55,996 bases of DNA from Selenomonas sp. oral taxon 126 (GTDB lineage Bacteria > Bacillota > Negativicutes > Selenomonadales > Selenomonadaceae): assembly GCF_001683335.1 (NCBI RefSeq), contig NZ_CP016201.1, positions 426,815 through 482,810 of the forward strand, in the 5' to 3' direction. The position numbers and the translations under genes are program-made. The stretch's first letter is position 1, and the number at the start of each line of letters is the position of its first letter. The notes under the pieces are model-generated. The model made no database searches and was not told the DNA's origin. It saw only the letters and a list, made by a program, of their open reading frames with translations. Positions 1 to 9,900 of this stretch are shown piece after piece.

Positions 1-492
<492 letters not shown>

Positions 493-720
493 AGACCGTA
501 GTCTATGTGAGAGCCTGTTGGCTCATTATGTCATTCTTGTAAAAGAATTGTTGTTTCGTTGACCGAAGGTGTTTCCACCTTCACAACGATGTTGCATCTG
601 GCTGTTAGAGTTTCCTCTAACTTGTTTTGCATTGTGTAGTTTTCAGGGTACATCCTGCGCCGTTTCTAGGTCTGTGGAGGTTTTCGTCTCCGCGCTGCCC
701 TCATCGGCGCGACTGTCATA

Positions 721-749
721 ATATAACACAAAAGACTTCTCCTCGTCAA
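721..749 (-). promoter_or_regulatory. rRNA operon promoter
   Basis: On the minus strand TTGACG (744-749) is followed after 17 bases by TTATAT (721-726); TATATT one base further gives an 18-base spacer. Transcription would start near 714, leaving a leader of about 220 nt before the mature 16S end. It lies directly downstream of bofA, so the rRNA need not depend on the upstream operon. Between 493 and 720 I see no gene. Confidence 0.7.
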
Positions 750-780
750 CCCCCTTTTCTATTTTTTCGCAAAGATTTTC

Positions 781-1026
781 TCAGATTCCTGCGAAATGGG
801 CAACGAGAACGATGATGACGCCCGGGACGCCAAAGATGCCGGCGATGAGTGCCTTGAGGAAGGTGATCTCGATACCGACGCCGAGGAGGTTGATTGCCCA
901 CAGGATGATGGCACCGATGATGCTGTTCGTGATGAGCTTCCACAGGATGCGGAACGGCAGCGCGATGAGCTTGCCGAGAATCGCAAATACAATGATACCA
1001 ATGGCAATTCCTACAATAATTTCCAA
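781..1026 (-). CDS. bofA: BofA-family small membrane protein
   Basis: This is an 81-residue, almost wholly hydrophobic protein with about three membrane-spanning stretches, ending in GVPGVIIVLVAHFAGI, typical of the pro-sigma-K processing inhibitor BofA family. In Bacillus BofA holds the SpoIVFB protease inactive in the forespore membrane. The start is TTG at 1026-1024, with AGGGAG about seven bases upstream and one base after the recR stop codon. Position fits as well as sequence: recR-bofA-rrn is the Bacillus order. Selenomonas-like bacteria are not known to sporulate, so the protein may be a relic or have another membrane role. The family call is firm; the function is not. Confidence 0.82.
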   Translation of the reverse strand: MEIIVGIAIGIIVFAILGKLIALPFRILWKLITNSIIGAIILWAINLLGVGIEITFLKALIAGIFGVPGVIIVLVAHFAGI

Positions 1027-1027
1027 A

Positions 1028-1624
1028 CTAGATCTCCCTTCTGTTCTCCATGGCGCGCGCGAGCGTCACCTCGTCCGCATACTCGATGTCGCCGCCGACG
1101 GGCAGCCCGTGCGCAATGCGCGTGACGCGCACGTCCATCGGCTTCAGCAGCTTTGCAATATACATTGCAGTCGCCTCGCCCTCGACGTTCGGATTGGTCG
1201 CGACAATGACCTCCTCCACGTCCGATGTGCCAACGCGTGTGACAAGCTCGCGGATGCGGATGTCATTCGGCCCGACGCCCTCGATGGGCGAGAGCGCGCC
1301 GTGCAGGACGTGATAGACGCCGTTGTAGTCGTTCATGCGCTCCATCGCCGCCACATCGGGCGGCTGCTCGACAACGCAGATTGTCCGATGATCGCGCTTC
1401 TCCGCCGTGCAGATGGCGCACGGATCAGTGTCCGTGAGGTTGAAGCAGGTGGAGCAGAAGCCGATCTTCTCCTTTGCCTCGATGATTGCAGAGGCAAGCC
1501 GACGCGCCCGCTCCATGTCCATATCGAGGACATGGTATGCAAGGCGCGCCGCAGTCTTTGCCCCAATCCCCGGCAGCGCACGGAACTGCTCCATGAGCTG
1601 CGTGAGCGGTGCAACTGTGTGCAT
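1028..1624 (-). CDS. recR: Recombination mediator RecR
   Basis: 198 residues, the usual length of RecR. It acts with RecO and RecF in loading RecA onto single-stranded DNA at gaps. The order is an N-terminal helix-hairpin-helix ([18 protein letters not shown]), a four-cysteine zinc finger ([16 protein letters not shown], about residues 56-71) and a Toprim domain ([15 protein letters not shown], later [15 protein letters not shown]). The ATG overlaps the ybaB stop codon by one base (TGATG), so translation is probably coupled. The next gene, bofA, starts one base after the stop. Intact and ordinary. Confidence 0.97.
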   Translation of the reverse strand: MHTVAPLTQLMEQFRALPGIGAKTAARLAYHVLDMDMERARRLASAIIEAKEKIGFCSTCFNLTDTDPCAICTAEKRDHRTICVVEQPPDVAAMERMNDYNGVYHVLHGALSPIEGVGPNDIRIRELVTRVGTSDVEEVIVATNPNVEGEATAMYIAKLLKPMDVRVTRIAHGLPVGGDIEYADEVTLARAMENRREI

Positions 1625-1950
1625 CAGAGGAGTCCCGGCGGCAGTCCGAGCCCGCTCGTGAGCTTGCCCATCTCCTGCGCCATCATCTCATCAACCTTCT
1701 TCGTCGCTTCATTGAATGCTGCCGAAATAAGATCCTGCAGCATCTCAATGTCCTCGGGATCGACCGCTGCGGGTGCGATCACGAGGCTCTGCACCTGCTT
1801 CTCGCCGTCCATGACGACCTTCACCGCGCCGCCGCCCGAGGAGACCTCGACCGTCCTGCGCTTCAGCTCGTCCTGCATCTTCTTCATCTCGTTCTGCATC
1901 TTCTGGACTTTTTTCATCATGCCGGCCATATTGCCGCCGCCGTTAAACAT
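1624..1950 (-). CDS. YbaB/EbfC-family nucleoid-associated protein
   Basis: A small protein of 108 residues rich in methionine and lysine at the N-terminus ([19 protein letters not shown]), then an amphipathic helix and a short beta region ([20 protein letters not shown]), as in the DNA-binding YbaB/EbfC (YaaK) family between dnaX and recR in many bacteria. Two ATGs lie six bases apart. The one at 1956 is almost touching the AGGAG ribosome site, while that at 1950 has seven bases of spacing, so 1950 is preferred. The last base of its stop codon begins recR. Confidence 0.93.
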   Translation of the reverse strand: MFNGGGNMAGMMKKVQKMQNEMKKMQDELKRRTVEVSSGGGAVKVVMDGEKQVQSLVIAPAAVDPEDIEMLQDLISAAFNEATKKVDEMMAQEMGKLTSGLGLPPGLL

Positions 1951-2031
1951 TTGCATTCTCCTTCAACAATCGAGATAACAATAAATATACTGCATGAAGT
2001 ATTCTTAGCCTAACAAAAACTTCTCATAACG

Positions 2032-3858
2032 TCAAGTGTTCTCGTCCGGCGGCAGCTCATCGTCCCCGAACATCTCCGCCTCCTCGTCCGGCGTCGGCTC
2101 GTACACCTCGTACGGCTCATCCTCTGCGGCAGGCGGCGCAGGTGCTTTCGGCTGCGGCGCGGGCTTCTTCGCAGGTGCACTGACCTCCTCGACACGCGCC
2201 CCCTCGCCCGCGATCTTCAGCAGCTCCGCGACAGGCGCGGGATACTCGGGCGCTTTCGCAGGAGCGGGCGGCGGCGCACTCTCCTCCTCGCCGCCCGTAC
2301 AGACGATGACGAGAGGACGCCCCGCAAGCTCCGACATGACCTCCTCGAACACCGCGCGGTGACGATTCGTAATATAGTCGCGCGCCATATCCGTCGCAGG
2401 TCGGATAAAGAAATGTGTCTCGGTCGCGCCCTCGTAATCCGCACCCGAGAGGAGGGAGGCGGCGAGTCTGTGGCGCTCCTTGAGCCGTGCCTGAAAGGAC
2501 TTCCAGAGCGCGGCATCCAGCTGACGTGAGGCAGGCGCGGCAGATGTGTTCGTCTTTGCGATCCGTTTCGGCGGCGTGGCTTTCGGAGATGTCTGCGGTG
2601 CGGGGGCAGGTGCGCCCTGCACGCCCGCCTTCTGCACCGCGCCGCTGCCCGCCACAGGTGCGACGCCCGCCGCAAGCTGCTCAGACAGCCGCCGCACCTC
2701 CGCCTCAAGCCGCGCAATGCGTGCCGTATCGGCGGGATTCGACACCGTGACGGGCGCGCCCGCAGGTGCGGCATCCGCAGGGCGGCAGAGTCCGATGAGC
2801 AAGCTCTCGGCGGCAATGCGCGGCTGCGGTGAGACGCGAATCTCCTGCATCGCTTCGTTCAACTTCCGCAGAATCGCCATAATCTCATCCTGCGTAAAGC
2901 GCGCCGCCGCAGTGCGCAGAGCCTCCGTTTGTCCGTCAGGCAGCTCCGCCGCCCCGAGCGTGCCACCCACCCCCACGATCATCAGGCTGCGGAAATACGC
3001 CGCGAGTTCGGCGAGAATCTGCCGCAGCTCGCGCCCGTTTTGCAGCAGCTCCCCAAGCTGCGTGATGAGCGGCGCCGCCGCGCGGTCGGCAATTTGCAGC
3101 GCCATCTTCTCAATCCACGCGCGACCGACGAGTCCGAGCGCCTCCTGCACGCGCTCCGCCGTGAGCGTACCCTCCGCGAGCGCCGTACACTGGTCGAGAA
3201 TCGAGAGCGCGTCGCGCATACCGCCGTCCGCCTGCACGGCAATGATAGCGAGTGCGTCCTCGTCCGCCGCAATGCCCGACTCCGCGCACACATGCACGAG
3301 ACGGTCGCGAATCTCCGTCACCGTAATCCGATGGAAGTCATAGCGCTGACAGCGCGACTGGATTGTCGCGGGCACCTTGTGCGGTTCCGTCGTCGCGAGG
3401 ATGAAGAGCACGCGGTCAGGCGGCTCCTCGAGCGTCTTGAGGAGCGCGTTGAACGCCTCCGTCGTCAGCATGTGCACCTCGTCGATGATGTAGATCTTAT
3501 AGTGCCCTTCCGTCGGCGCGAACTTCACGGACTCGCGCAGATCGCGAATCTCGTCAATGCCGCGATTCGATGCCGCATCGATCTCGAACACATCCATTGA
3601 CGATCCGTCGCTGATTGCGCGGCAGGAGTCGCAGACACCGCACGGCGTGAGCGTCGGCCCCTCGGCGCAGTTGAGCGCACGCGCGAGAATCTTCGCCGTG
3701 CTCGTCTTGCCCGTGCCGCGCGGCCCCGTAAAGAGGTAGGCGTGACTCGTCTGCCCCGACGTGACGGCGCGCGCAAGCGTGCGGCTGATATGCTCCTGCC
3801 CCACGAGATCGGCGAACGTCTCCGGCCGCCAGCGACGATAAAGAGCGACATAGGACAT
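2032..3858 (-). CDS. dnaX: DNA polymerase III subunit gamma/tau
   Basis: 608 residues. The clamp-loader ATPase is clear: RRWRPETFADLVGQEH at the start, Walker A GPRGTGKTSTAK near residue 45, a zinc motif with four cysteines (CAEGPTLTPCGVCDSC), Walker B/DExx IIDEVHMLTTEAFNALLK and the SRC sensor IQSRCQRYDF. A C-terminal region rich in Ala and Pro follows the clamp-loader domain III, as in tau. An in-frame extension upstream would run into the SRP RNA, so the start is ATG at 3858, preceded by GGGAGG. I saw no obvious A-rich slippery site for a programmed gamma frameshift. It heads dnaX-ybaB-recR-bofA. Confidence 0.97.
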   Translation of the reverse strand: MSYVALYRRWRPETFADLVGQEHISRTLARAVTSGQTSHAYLFTGPRGTGKTSTAKILARALNCAEGPTLTPCGVCDSCRAISDGSSMDVFEIDAASNRGIDEIRDLRESVKFAPTEGHYKIYIIDEVHMLTTEAFNALLKTLEEPPDRVLFILATTEPHKVPATIQSRCQRYDFHRITVTEIRDRLVHVCAESGIAADEDALAIIAVQADGGMRDALSILDQCTALAEGTLTAERVQEALGLVGRAWIEKMALQIADRAAAPLITQLGELLQNGRELRQILAELAAYFRSLMIVGVGGTLGAAELPDGQTEALRTAAARFTQDEIMAILRKLNEAMQEIRVSPQPRIAAESLLIGLCRPADAAPAGAPVTVSNPADTARIARLEAEVRRLSEQLAAGVAPVAGSGAVQKAGVQGAPAPAPQTSPKATPPKRIAKTNTSAAPASRQLDAALWKSFQARLKERHRLAASLLSGADYEGATETHFFIRPATDMARDYITNRHRAVFEEVMSELAGRPLVIVCTGGEEESAPPPAPAKAPEYPAPVAELLKIAGEGARVEEVSAPAKKPAPQPKAPAPPAAEDEPYEVYEPTPDEEAEMFGDDELPPDENT

Positions 3859-3924
3859 GCTCAGACCTCCCTTTTCCAACAAAAAAGCAGCCCGCAGGCT
3901 GCTCCAAATACACGCGATTTCTCC

Positions 3925-4053
3925 CACGGCAGGCCACAATCCCCAGGCGCCCTCACGGCACATGTGACGATCCGCTTACCGCTGCTTCCTTCCGGACCTG
4001 ACGGGGTTCACAGGGCCCCATTGCGCGAGACCAAGGCATTGCAGCCCGCCCTG
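3925..4053 (-). ncRNA. ffs: Signal recognition particle RNA (4.5S type)
   Basis: The minus strand holds the apical core of SRP RNA, GTCAGGTCCGGAAGGAAGC, at about 3988-4006, with the conserved asymmetric loop and tetraloop. Flanking arms pair: GGCGGGC (4044-4050) with GCCTGCC (3928-3934), and CAAT with ATTG closer in. The length of about 125 nt fits the small type without a full Alu domain; the ends are estimated from the outer helix. It scaffolds Ffh in targeting membrane proteins. It lies between tRNA-Ser and dnaX, as in Bacillus. Confidence 0.92.
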
Positions 4054-4070
4054 AGAAAAATCAATAAAAA

Positions 4071-4161
4071 TGGCGGAGAGTGAGAGATTCGAACTCTCGG
4101 TACGGTATCACCGCACACACGCTTTCCAGGCGTGCTCCTTCAACCACTCGGACAACTCTCC
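4071..4161 (-). tRNA. tRNA-Ser (anticodon GGA)
   Basis: Read on the minus strand, the acceptor arms GGAGAGT and ACTCTCC pair. The anticodon loop gives CTGGAAA with anticodon GGA. There is a long class II variable arm, and the T-loop GTTCGAATC is present. The 3' CCA is encoded (4071-4073). It stands 18 bases ahead of the SRP RNA on the same strand. Confidence 0.96.
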
Positions 4162-4203
4162 ACGTGCTCTCTAAAAAAGCTATTCACTTCTGCAACGCCT
4201 CAC

Positions 4204-4233
4204 AGTCTAGCACGAGAACCGCGCCGTTGTCAA
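4204..4233 (-). promoter_or_regulatory. Promoter for tRNA-Ser and SRP RNA
   Basis: On the minus strand TTGACA (4228-4233) and TAGACT (4204-4209) are separated by 18 bases, about 40 bases upstream of the tRNA 5' end. No terminator is visible between tRNA, SRP RNA and dnaX, so a common transcript is possible. Confidence 0.65.
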
Positions 4234-4237
4234 GGAA

Positions 4238-4272
4238 AAAATAATGGAGAACCGCCGCAGCGGCTCTCCATC
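4238..4272 (-). terminator. Intrinsic terminator of pfkA
   Basis: On the minus strand GGAGAGCCGC, a four-base loop and GCGGTTCTCC form a near-perfect hairpin, followed by ATTATTTTTT, eight bases past the pfkA stop codon. Confidence 0.8.
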
Positions 4273-4279
4273 ATATCCA

Positions 4280-5245
4280 CTATGCAAGGACACGCGAAAG
4301 ACGCACGAGCTCGGGGTCGAGCGTCTTCGTATTGTTGACCGCCTCAAAGAGGTTCACGCCAACGACCTGCCCCTCGTTGAAGCTGAAAACCACGTCGTTG
4401 ACCCCCGAAATGAGCGCCAACGCCGCCTTCTCACCAAGCATCGACGCCTTGATGCGATCCTCCACCGTCGGCGAGCCGCCGCGCTGGATGTGACCGAGCA
4501 CCGAGACGCGCGTGTCAATCTCCGTCTTTTCGCGGATGATCTTGCCGATCTCGACCGCAGAGCCTGCGCCCTCGGCGACCACAATGATGCTGTAGCGCTT
4601 GCCGCGCTCGTACATCTCCTTCAGCTCGCAGCTGATCTCCTCGAGATCGTACGCCACCTCGGGCACGAGGATGTACTCCGCGCCGCCCGCGATGCCCGAC
4701 ATCATGGCGAGCCAACCCGAATGACGCCCCATGACCTCGACGAGGATGATGCGGCGATGTGCTGATGCCGTGTCGCGCAGCTTGTTGATCGCATCCACGA
4801 TCGTGTTGCACGCTGTGTCGCAGCCAATCGTATAGTCCATGCCCCAGACATCGTTGTCGATCGTGCCCGGCAGCCCGACGATCGGCATGCCCGTCTCTTT
4901 ACTGAGCAGCGAGCCACCCGTGAGCGAGCCGTCGCCGCCGATGATGACCAGCCCCTCGATGCCGCGCTTGCGCAGATTCTCAAACGCCGTCTGACGCCCC
5001 TCCGGCGTCATAAACGACTTGCTCCGTGCCGTGCCGAGGAACGTGCCGCCGCGCTGGATCAGATCGCTGACACTGCGCGTCGTGAGCTTTTCGATATCAT
5101 CGTGCACCATGCCGCTGTAGCCGTTGTGAATGCCGTAGACATCCACCCCCTCATAGATCGCCGTGCGCACGACCGCGCGCGCCGCCGCATTCATGCCCGG
5201 ACTGTCTCCACCGGATGTGACTACTGCGATTGCCTTTTTCAGCAT
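4280..5245 (-). CDS. pfkA: 6-phosphofructokinase (ATP type)
   Basis: 321 residues, typical of bacterial PfkA. It phosphorylates fructose 6-phosphate to the 1,6-bisphosphate in glycolysis. Visible motifs: VTSGGDSPGMNAAARAVV (nucleotide site), GGDGSLTGG (the glycine after GGD favours ATP over pyrophosphate as donor), the catalytic loop TIDNDVWGMDYTIGCDTA, EVMGRHSGWLAM, and VLGHIQRGGSP near the substrate/effector site. The ATG at 5245 is preceded by a GGGGG ribosome site. It is monocistronic, with its own promoter (5303-5331) and terminator. Pyruvate kinase is encoded further along, but not in an operon with it. Confidence 0.96.
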   Translation of the reverse strand: MLKKAIAVVTSGGDSPGMNAAARAVVRTAIYEGVDVYGIHNGYSGMVHDDIEKLTTRSVSDLIQRGGTFLGTARSKSFMTPEGRQTAFENLRKRGIEGLVIIGGDGSLTGGSLLSKETGMPIVGLPGTIDNDVWGMDYTIGCDTACNTIVDAINKLRDTASAHRRIILVEVMGRHSGWLAMMSGIAGGAEYILVPEVAYDLEEISCELKEMYERGKRYSIIVVAEGAGSAVEIGKIIREKTEIDTRVSVLGHIQRGGSPTVEDRIKASMLGEKAALALISGVNDVVFSFNEGQVVGVNLFEAVNNTKTLDPELVRLSRVLA

Positions 5246-5302
5246 AAAAACATCCCCCGTCCCCTATGTCACGCTTGCGCGAATCACTATCTTCTCTTCT
5301 AT

Positions 5303-5331
5303 ATTGTACGAAAGCGCACGCAAAAAGTAAA
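5303..5331 (-). promoter_or_regulatory. pfkA promoter
   Basis: On the minus strand TTTACT (5326-5331) is followed after 17 bases by TACAAT (5303-5308), about 58 bases upstream of the pfkA start codon. Confidence 0.65.
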
Positions 5332-5365
5332 GACTTTCGTGGAAAAAACCTTGACTTATAGTCCG

Positions 5366-5647
5366 CTCCCGCGCGTCAAGCGCACGGCGAGCGGCATCCG
5401 AGACTTCGACGAGGAGGCGTGCGAGTGGGTCGAGTTCATCAAGTGCATGCGTGACTGCGGCGTCCAGATCGCCCCGCTCACGGAGTATGTTTCCCTCTAC
5501 TTCGAGGAAGGCACCGAGCAGCAGCGGCTTGACATCCTGCGCGAGCAGTGCGAGCGCCTTTTCCGCCAGCGCGCCGATCTCGACGCGATCATCGCGCGCC
5601 TCGACGCAAAGATTGGACATTATGAGAGCGTCATCGATGAGCAATAA
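5366..5647 (+). pseudogene. Truncated MerR-family regulator (N-terminal DNA-binding part lost)
   Basis: From LPRVKRTASGIRDFDEEA to the stop codon, about 94 residues match the C-terminal two-thirds of MerR-type regulators of the YyaN/AdhR kind: the end of the winged helix (RTASGIRDF), then ECVEFIKCMRDCGVQI-like sequence, TEYVSL and a coiled-coil dimerisation helix. The normal start with the first helix-turn-helix and the YYER segment is absent. Upstream sequence in frame has no family resemblance, and the only nearby start is a TTG at 5351 with a poor ribosome site. A short peptide that could still dimerise cannot be excluded. It converges with the Rpn gene on a shared terminator. Confidence 0.65.
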
Positions 5648-5693
5648 AAATGGGTTGTTGTACGAAGATTGGACATTCATACAACAACCCATC
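5648..5693. terminator. Bidirectional terminator between the MerR fragment and the Rpn gene
   Basis: ATGGGTTGTTGTA and TACAACAACCCAT are a perfect 13-bp inverted repeat, flanked by A-run on the left and T-rich sequence on the right. It serves converging genes from both sides. Confidence 0.78.
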
Positions 5694-5698
5694 TTTAT

Positions 5699-6589
5699 TT
5701 AGAGCAGACTATGCACTCTGCCAAGTTCGCGAATCCTATCCATCGACAGGTTGGAGATTTTGGCGATTGTTTCGAGCGGCATTTTCTCGCGCAGCATTTC
5801 CAGGATCATCTCGATTTTTCCTTCAGTTTTTCCTGCACGGTGTCCCTGCGCGATGCCATCTTCACGCCCCTCCTCATACTTCGCCGCCTCGAAGAGTGCC
5901 TGATCCCATTCGAAGTTTACCATGTCAATGACCTCCCTTTCGTGCTGCTTCAAAAATGCTCTCATGATATCCCGCTCTTGACAGCACCGCATGGCGGTGC
6001 GAATGGCATCCGCACGCGCCATCCCCGCAGCGATGTTCTGCTTGATCCGATCAATGAAAAAACTATAGTCATGCAGGGCGCGGCTCCGCACCAGCAGATT
6101 CTTCTGCGCGTCATAGACGACGTTATACACGGTCACGACAAGCTCCAAATGCCGCTTTTCCACTCCTGTCCCGCGATAGGCGTCCGAGAGGCGCATCTCC
6201 GTCTCCTCCGGCAGTGCTTTGTCACCTGTATAGAATACGTGAAACTCCGGCACAGGCAGAGGAATGCGGCGATTCATATAGAGCTGTTTTGCATCAATCT
6301 CCCTGCGCAGCTGCTCGCAGATGTAATACAGGCACCGCAACGGCATATTTGCGTTCGGTGTGCTCTGGTGCTCAATGAATACGAGGTGACGCCCCGCCAG
6401 CAGGAACGAGATATCGTTTTTCACCTGCGACAGGAATGTCCCCTCAAGCGTTACAATCTCGAGCGGGTCGCCCGACGTATACGCCCGTCCATGCAATGCG
6501 CCCGCCAGCTCGCGCAGCCGATCTGCGTCGTTAAAATACTTGCGAAACACAGTATCCTGATACTGCCGTCCCTGTCCGCTGCTGACCAT
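5699..6589 (-). CDS. Rpn-family recombination-promoting nuclease / putative transposase
   Basis: 296 residues. It resembles the Rpn (PD-(D/E)XK nuclease, YhgA-like) family: a start with YQDTVFRKYFNDADRLRELAGAL, the core strand LVFIEHQSTPNANMPLRCLYYI with the conserved E-x-Q of the nuclease fold, and the usual tail of charged helices ending in a short helix-turn-helix-like stretch (LETIAKISNLSMDRIREL). The longer open frame has no support. ATG at 6589 follows GGAGGGAG by five bases. Members of this family act in RecA-independent recombination and occur in many copies in Negativicutes. Single gene with its own -10 (TATAAT, 6617-6622). Confidence 0.85.
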   Translation of the reverse strand: MVSSGQGRQYQDTVFRKYFNDADRLRELAGALHGRAYTSGDPLEIVTLEGTFLSQVKNDISFLLAGRHLVFIEHQSTPNANMPLRCLYYICEQLRREIDAKQLYMNRRIPLPVPEFHVFYTGDKALPEETEMRLSDAYRGTGVEKRHLELVVTVYNVVYDAQKNLLVRSRALHDYSFFIDRIKQNIAAGMARADAIRTAMRCCQERDIMRAFLKQHEREVIDMVNFEWDQALFEAAKYEEGREDGIAQGHRAGKTEGKIEMILEMLREKMPLETIAKISNLSMDRIRELGRVHSLL

Positions 6590-6641
6590 GCCGCTCCCTC
6601 CAAGTTTGTTTGCTCCATTATAGCATAAAAAAACGTATACA

Positions 6642-6690
6642 AAAAGAGAGATTGGAACGTCCATATTCGGAAGCTCTCAATCTCTCTTTT
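6642..6690. terminator. Terminator hairpin upstream of the Rpn gene
   Basis: AAAAGAGAGATTG (6642-6654) pairs with CAATCTCTCTTTT (6678-6690), a perfect 13-bp stem ending in a T-run on either strand. On the minus strand it would stop read-through from the large autotransporter into the Rpn gene. Confidence 0.75.
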
Positions 6691-6911
6691 GTGTTGCAGT
6701 GTATTAGGAAGGCTTCAGTGCGTCGATCATGGCGCCCCTTCCACCGCTTGCTGACCTGTCCAAGAAGCAAGTCCGTAGGACGAAGCTGATTGGGAAACAG
6801 GTCGTATGCGAAAACGTCCCAAGAACACGAGCGTTAGCGATGTGTGATTGGCTGACGTTGACCGCTCGCGTGCCACCTCCCCCGTGTCGCACGGGGGAGG
6901 CTTTGCTGTCG
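6691..6911. repeat. Non-coding stretch with a strong hairpin; candidate dispersed repeat
   Basis: No gene is credible here. It carries a perfect 11-bp hairpin at 6876-6900 (CCTCCCCCGTG, loop TCG, CACGGGGGAGG) only 11 bases past the stop codon of the autotransporter. No T-run follows it on the minus strand, so it may protect the 3' end or act with the terminator at 6642-6690. The hairpin and the sequence to its left look to me like a REP-type intergenic repeat, but only one copy is in this window. Confidence 0.4.
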
Positions 6912-9900
6912 TTAGAACGCCCACTTGACGGAGACTCCGCCCGTGACGCCCTGGCGCTTGCCCTGCCAGCCATTGAGGTTCAGATCATAGCTGACGCGGC
7001 TGTCCGCCTTCGGTGCGAAGCGATAGCCGAGCTCAAGAAGCGCGCTGCCGCCCTTGAGCGAGGGGCTGGGTGTGCTGTCTCCATCGTAGGTCGCGCGTGC
7101 GTCGCCGTCGAACTCATACTCCCACGCAAGTCCTGCGTAGAGCTGGCTCAGCGCCGTCTCGCCGTGCGTGTAGCGCGTGCCGATGCGCAGGCGATGCGAG
7201 TTCACCGCGTCGAAGTCATACGTCTCGCCCGAGCTGAGATGTGCGCTCGTGCCCGCCGTATGCGCGTAGGAATAGCGCACGTACGCGCTGACCGTATCGC
7301 CCTCGCGCACGTGGAAGTCCTTGCCCATGCCAACGTGCATTGCATAGTAGGTGCTCGTCGTGTCGTAGCTGGTGTCAAGCCCTGTGTAGTCGCTCTTCGT
7401 GCGACCGACGCGCAGCGAGCCGTCGATCCAGTTGTTCGCCTTCGTCTCGAGTTTTGCCATGACACCGGCACCGATGTAGCTCGTCTTGCCGTTGCCGTGC
7501 GTGCCGTCGTCGAGGTAGGAGTCATAGCTGCCGCGCCCGTACTCGATGAAGGGGCCAAAGGTCAGCGTGCCCTCCTTCACTGCATTCTCACGCGCCCAAC
7601 CGACACCGAGGTTCCAGCCCTTCATGTCGACATAGGAGCCGGTCTTGTGGCGCAGAGAACCTGCGCCCATACCTGCCCAAATGCCGTAGGGTGCGCTGCC
7701 GGTCATTGCCGCCGCACGCGCCTCCTTCTGCGCCGCATTCATACCCGCACCCGCGAGGAAGTCCGCGCCGTCGTTCAGGAATGCGCTTGCGCCCGCACGC
7801 GTCTCGACGAGGGACTTTGCCTGCTCGGCAAAGCCCACCTTCGTCACCGTTGCGACGAGCTTATGCGCGTTATTTGGATCCTGATGGACGGCAAACTCGT
7901 ATTTACGCGACACACCGTCTCTGCCCTCTGCCGTCACGCCGCTGCCGACGGTGATGTTATGTCCGCCGGTGGTCGTGTTCTCCATCAGCGTGAACGTATC
8001 GCCCTTCGCGAGTTTCTTCGTTGCGCCGCTGCGGGCAACGGCGAACTTCATCCCCGTGAGATTCTTATCGCCGCCGTTGACATTCGTCAGTTTCAGCAGA
8101 GGATTTGCATTGCGCACAGGCGCATTCTCCATATCAAAATGGAGTCTCTGGACATTGGTGATGTCGCCGACCGACGAGGAAGCACCCGAGCCGTAGGAAA
8201 CGGCAAGCGTGTTGTCCACGCCGTTTGTCGCCGTACCGCCCTTGATCGTACCCGTGACCGACGCATTGCGGAGACGGATCACGTTATAGTTCGTCACTGC
8301 ACCCTGACCACCTGTGATGTCGCCGGTAAAGGCAGCGTTCATGACACTGACCACGTTGTTCGATGCCTCACCGCTCGCGGAGTAACCGCCGACAATACTG
8401 CCCGTGGCGTTACCAGTCACATTGACCGTATTCGACACAGCCTTGCCGACATTCGTCCAGCCGCCGTAGACGTTGGTATTGGTGCCGCCTGTGAGCGTGA
8501 CCTCGTTTGTATGGCTGTCGTTCTTGTCCGTCGCCGTCCCATTTGCGCCAGTGGTATAGCCGCCGTAGACGGTCTTGCCGCTGCCGTCATTCACAGTAAA
8601 CTTGTTGTCATACGTGGAGTTGCCAGCCGCAGAGCGACCGCCCCACATCTCGGTGCCGCGCGTCGTCACCGTCGTCGCACCCTTAAAGGTGTAGCCGTAG
8701 CGGACAATCTCCTTGTTGCCATTACGCGCCTCGATGTTCGTTTCCTTTGTGCCGTCCGTGCTCAGAGCCGTGCGGAAGGTCTTGTTGTCCTTCAGCGTAA
8801 GTCCGTTTGCATTTTCGACGAGCGTGTCCTCGTTCTCCGTTGCGGCAAAATCAGCCTTGATGGTGTCAAGATCAAAGTTCGCCCCTGCCTGCGTCAGCGT
8901 CAGCTTCGAGGCAGCATTCTTGAACGCGACCGTGGAGAAATTCTCTATCTTACCAACCGTCGCCGCCGTGTTGACATTCAGCGTGTTGCCCTTCGCAGAC
9001 TTATTGCCGCCGTGGATCTCTGCGACCGTTGACCCCGGCGCAAGTGGATTCGTCCCGTCGCCGAGGTTGACCGTGTTGTTCTCCGTCGTGCCATCCGCCG
9101 CGTCGGTATAGCCACCGTAGACCTTGCCGAGCATGCCTCCCGTGATGGTGACGGTGTTGTCGTGGCTGTTCTTCTGCTCAACCCCCATATTGCTCGTGCC
9201 GGACGTATGACCGCCGTACACCTCTGTATAGTTGCCGTTCACGGTGATGTTGTTGTGATGCGTTGCGTTGCCTGCCTTGGAGATGCCGCCGTACGCCTTT
9301 GTCCCATCGACCGAGGCGGTCGTGACCCCCGTGAACTGATAGCCGGTGTACTTGATCTCCTTCTTATCCGAGGAGACGCTGACATTCATCTCGCTCTTTT
9401 GGTCAGCGCTCAGACCAGACTTCACCGCGCCATCGGTGTATGTACCGCCGAAGTCAATTCCGTTATTGTTCTTCAGCAAGCTGATGCCGCGACCGTTGCC
9501 ATCCACCGTCAGCGTGTTCCAGTTCACCTTCGTCTGCGCACCGCCCGTGACATTCAGCATTGTACCGCCTGCAGCAACACCGTTCGTGTTGAAGTTCATC
9601 TTCTGGAAGCCCTCGACGCTCTGCGCAAAGTTCTGTCCCTTGACATTCAGCGTGTTGTCCGTGCCATTTGCCTGTGTACCACCCTTGACCGCGCCGTTTA
9701 CGGTTACGCCGCCTTCAAGGTTGACCGTATTGTTGTTCGTCGTTGCGCCTTCACCGCCCGTGACTGCGCCCGTATTCGCCTTGACGGTGACGGTATTGCC
9801 CGAGGCATCGCCCAGAGCCTTGCCGCCGACAACTGCGCCCGTGATGGACTTCTCAATCGTGACTTCGTTCTTCGTCGCGTTGCCGCCCGTCACGTCGGTA

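Noticed and set aside
3859-3963. N-terminal extension of DnaX by 35 codons
   Set aside because: It would run into the SRP RNA gene, while the internal ATG at 3858 has a good ribosome site and the family's normal start.
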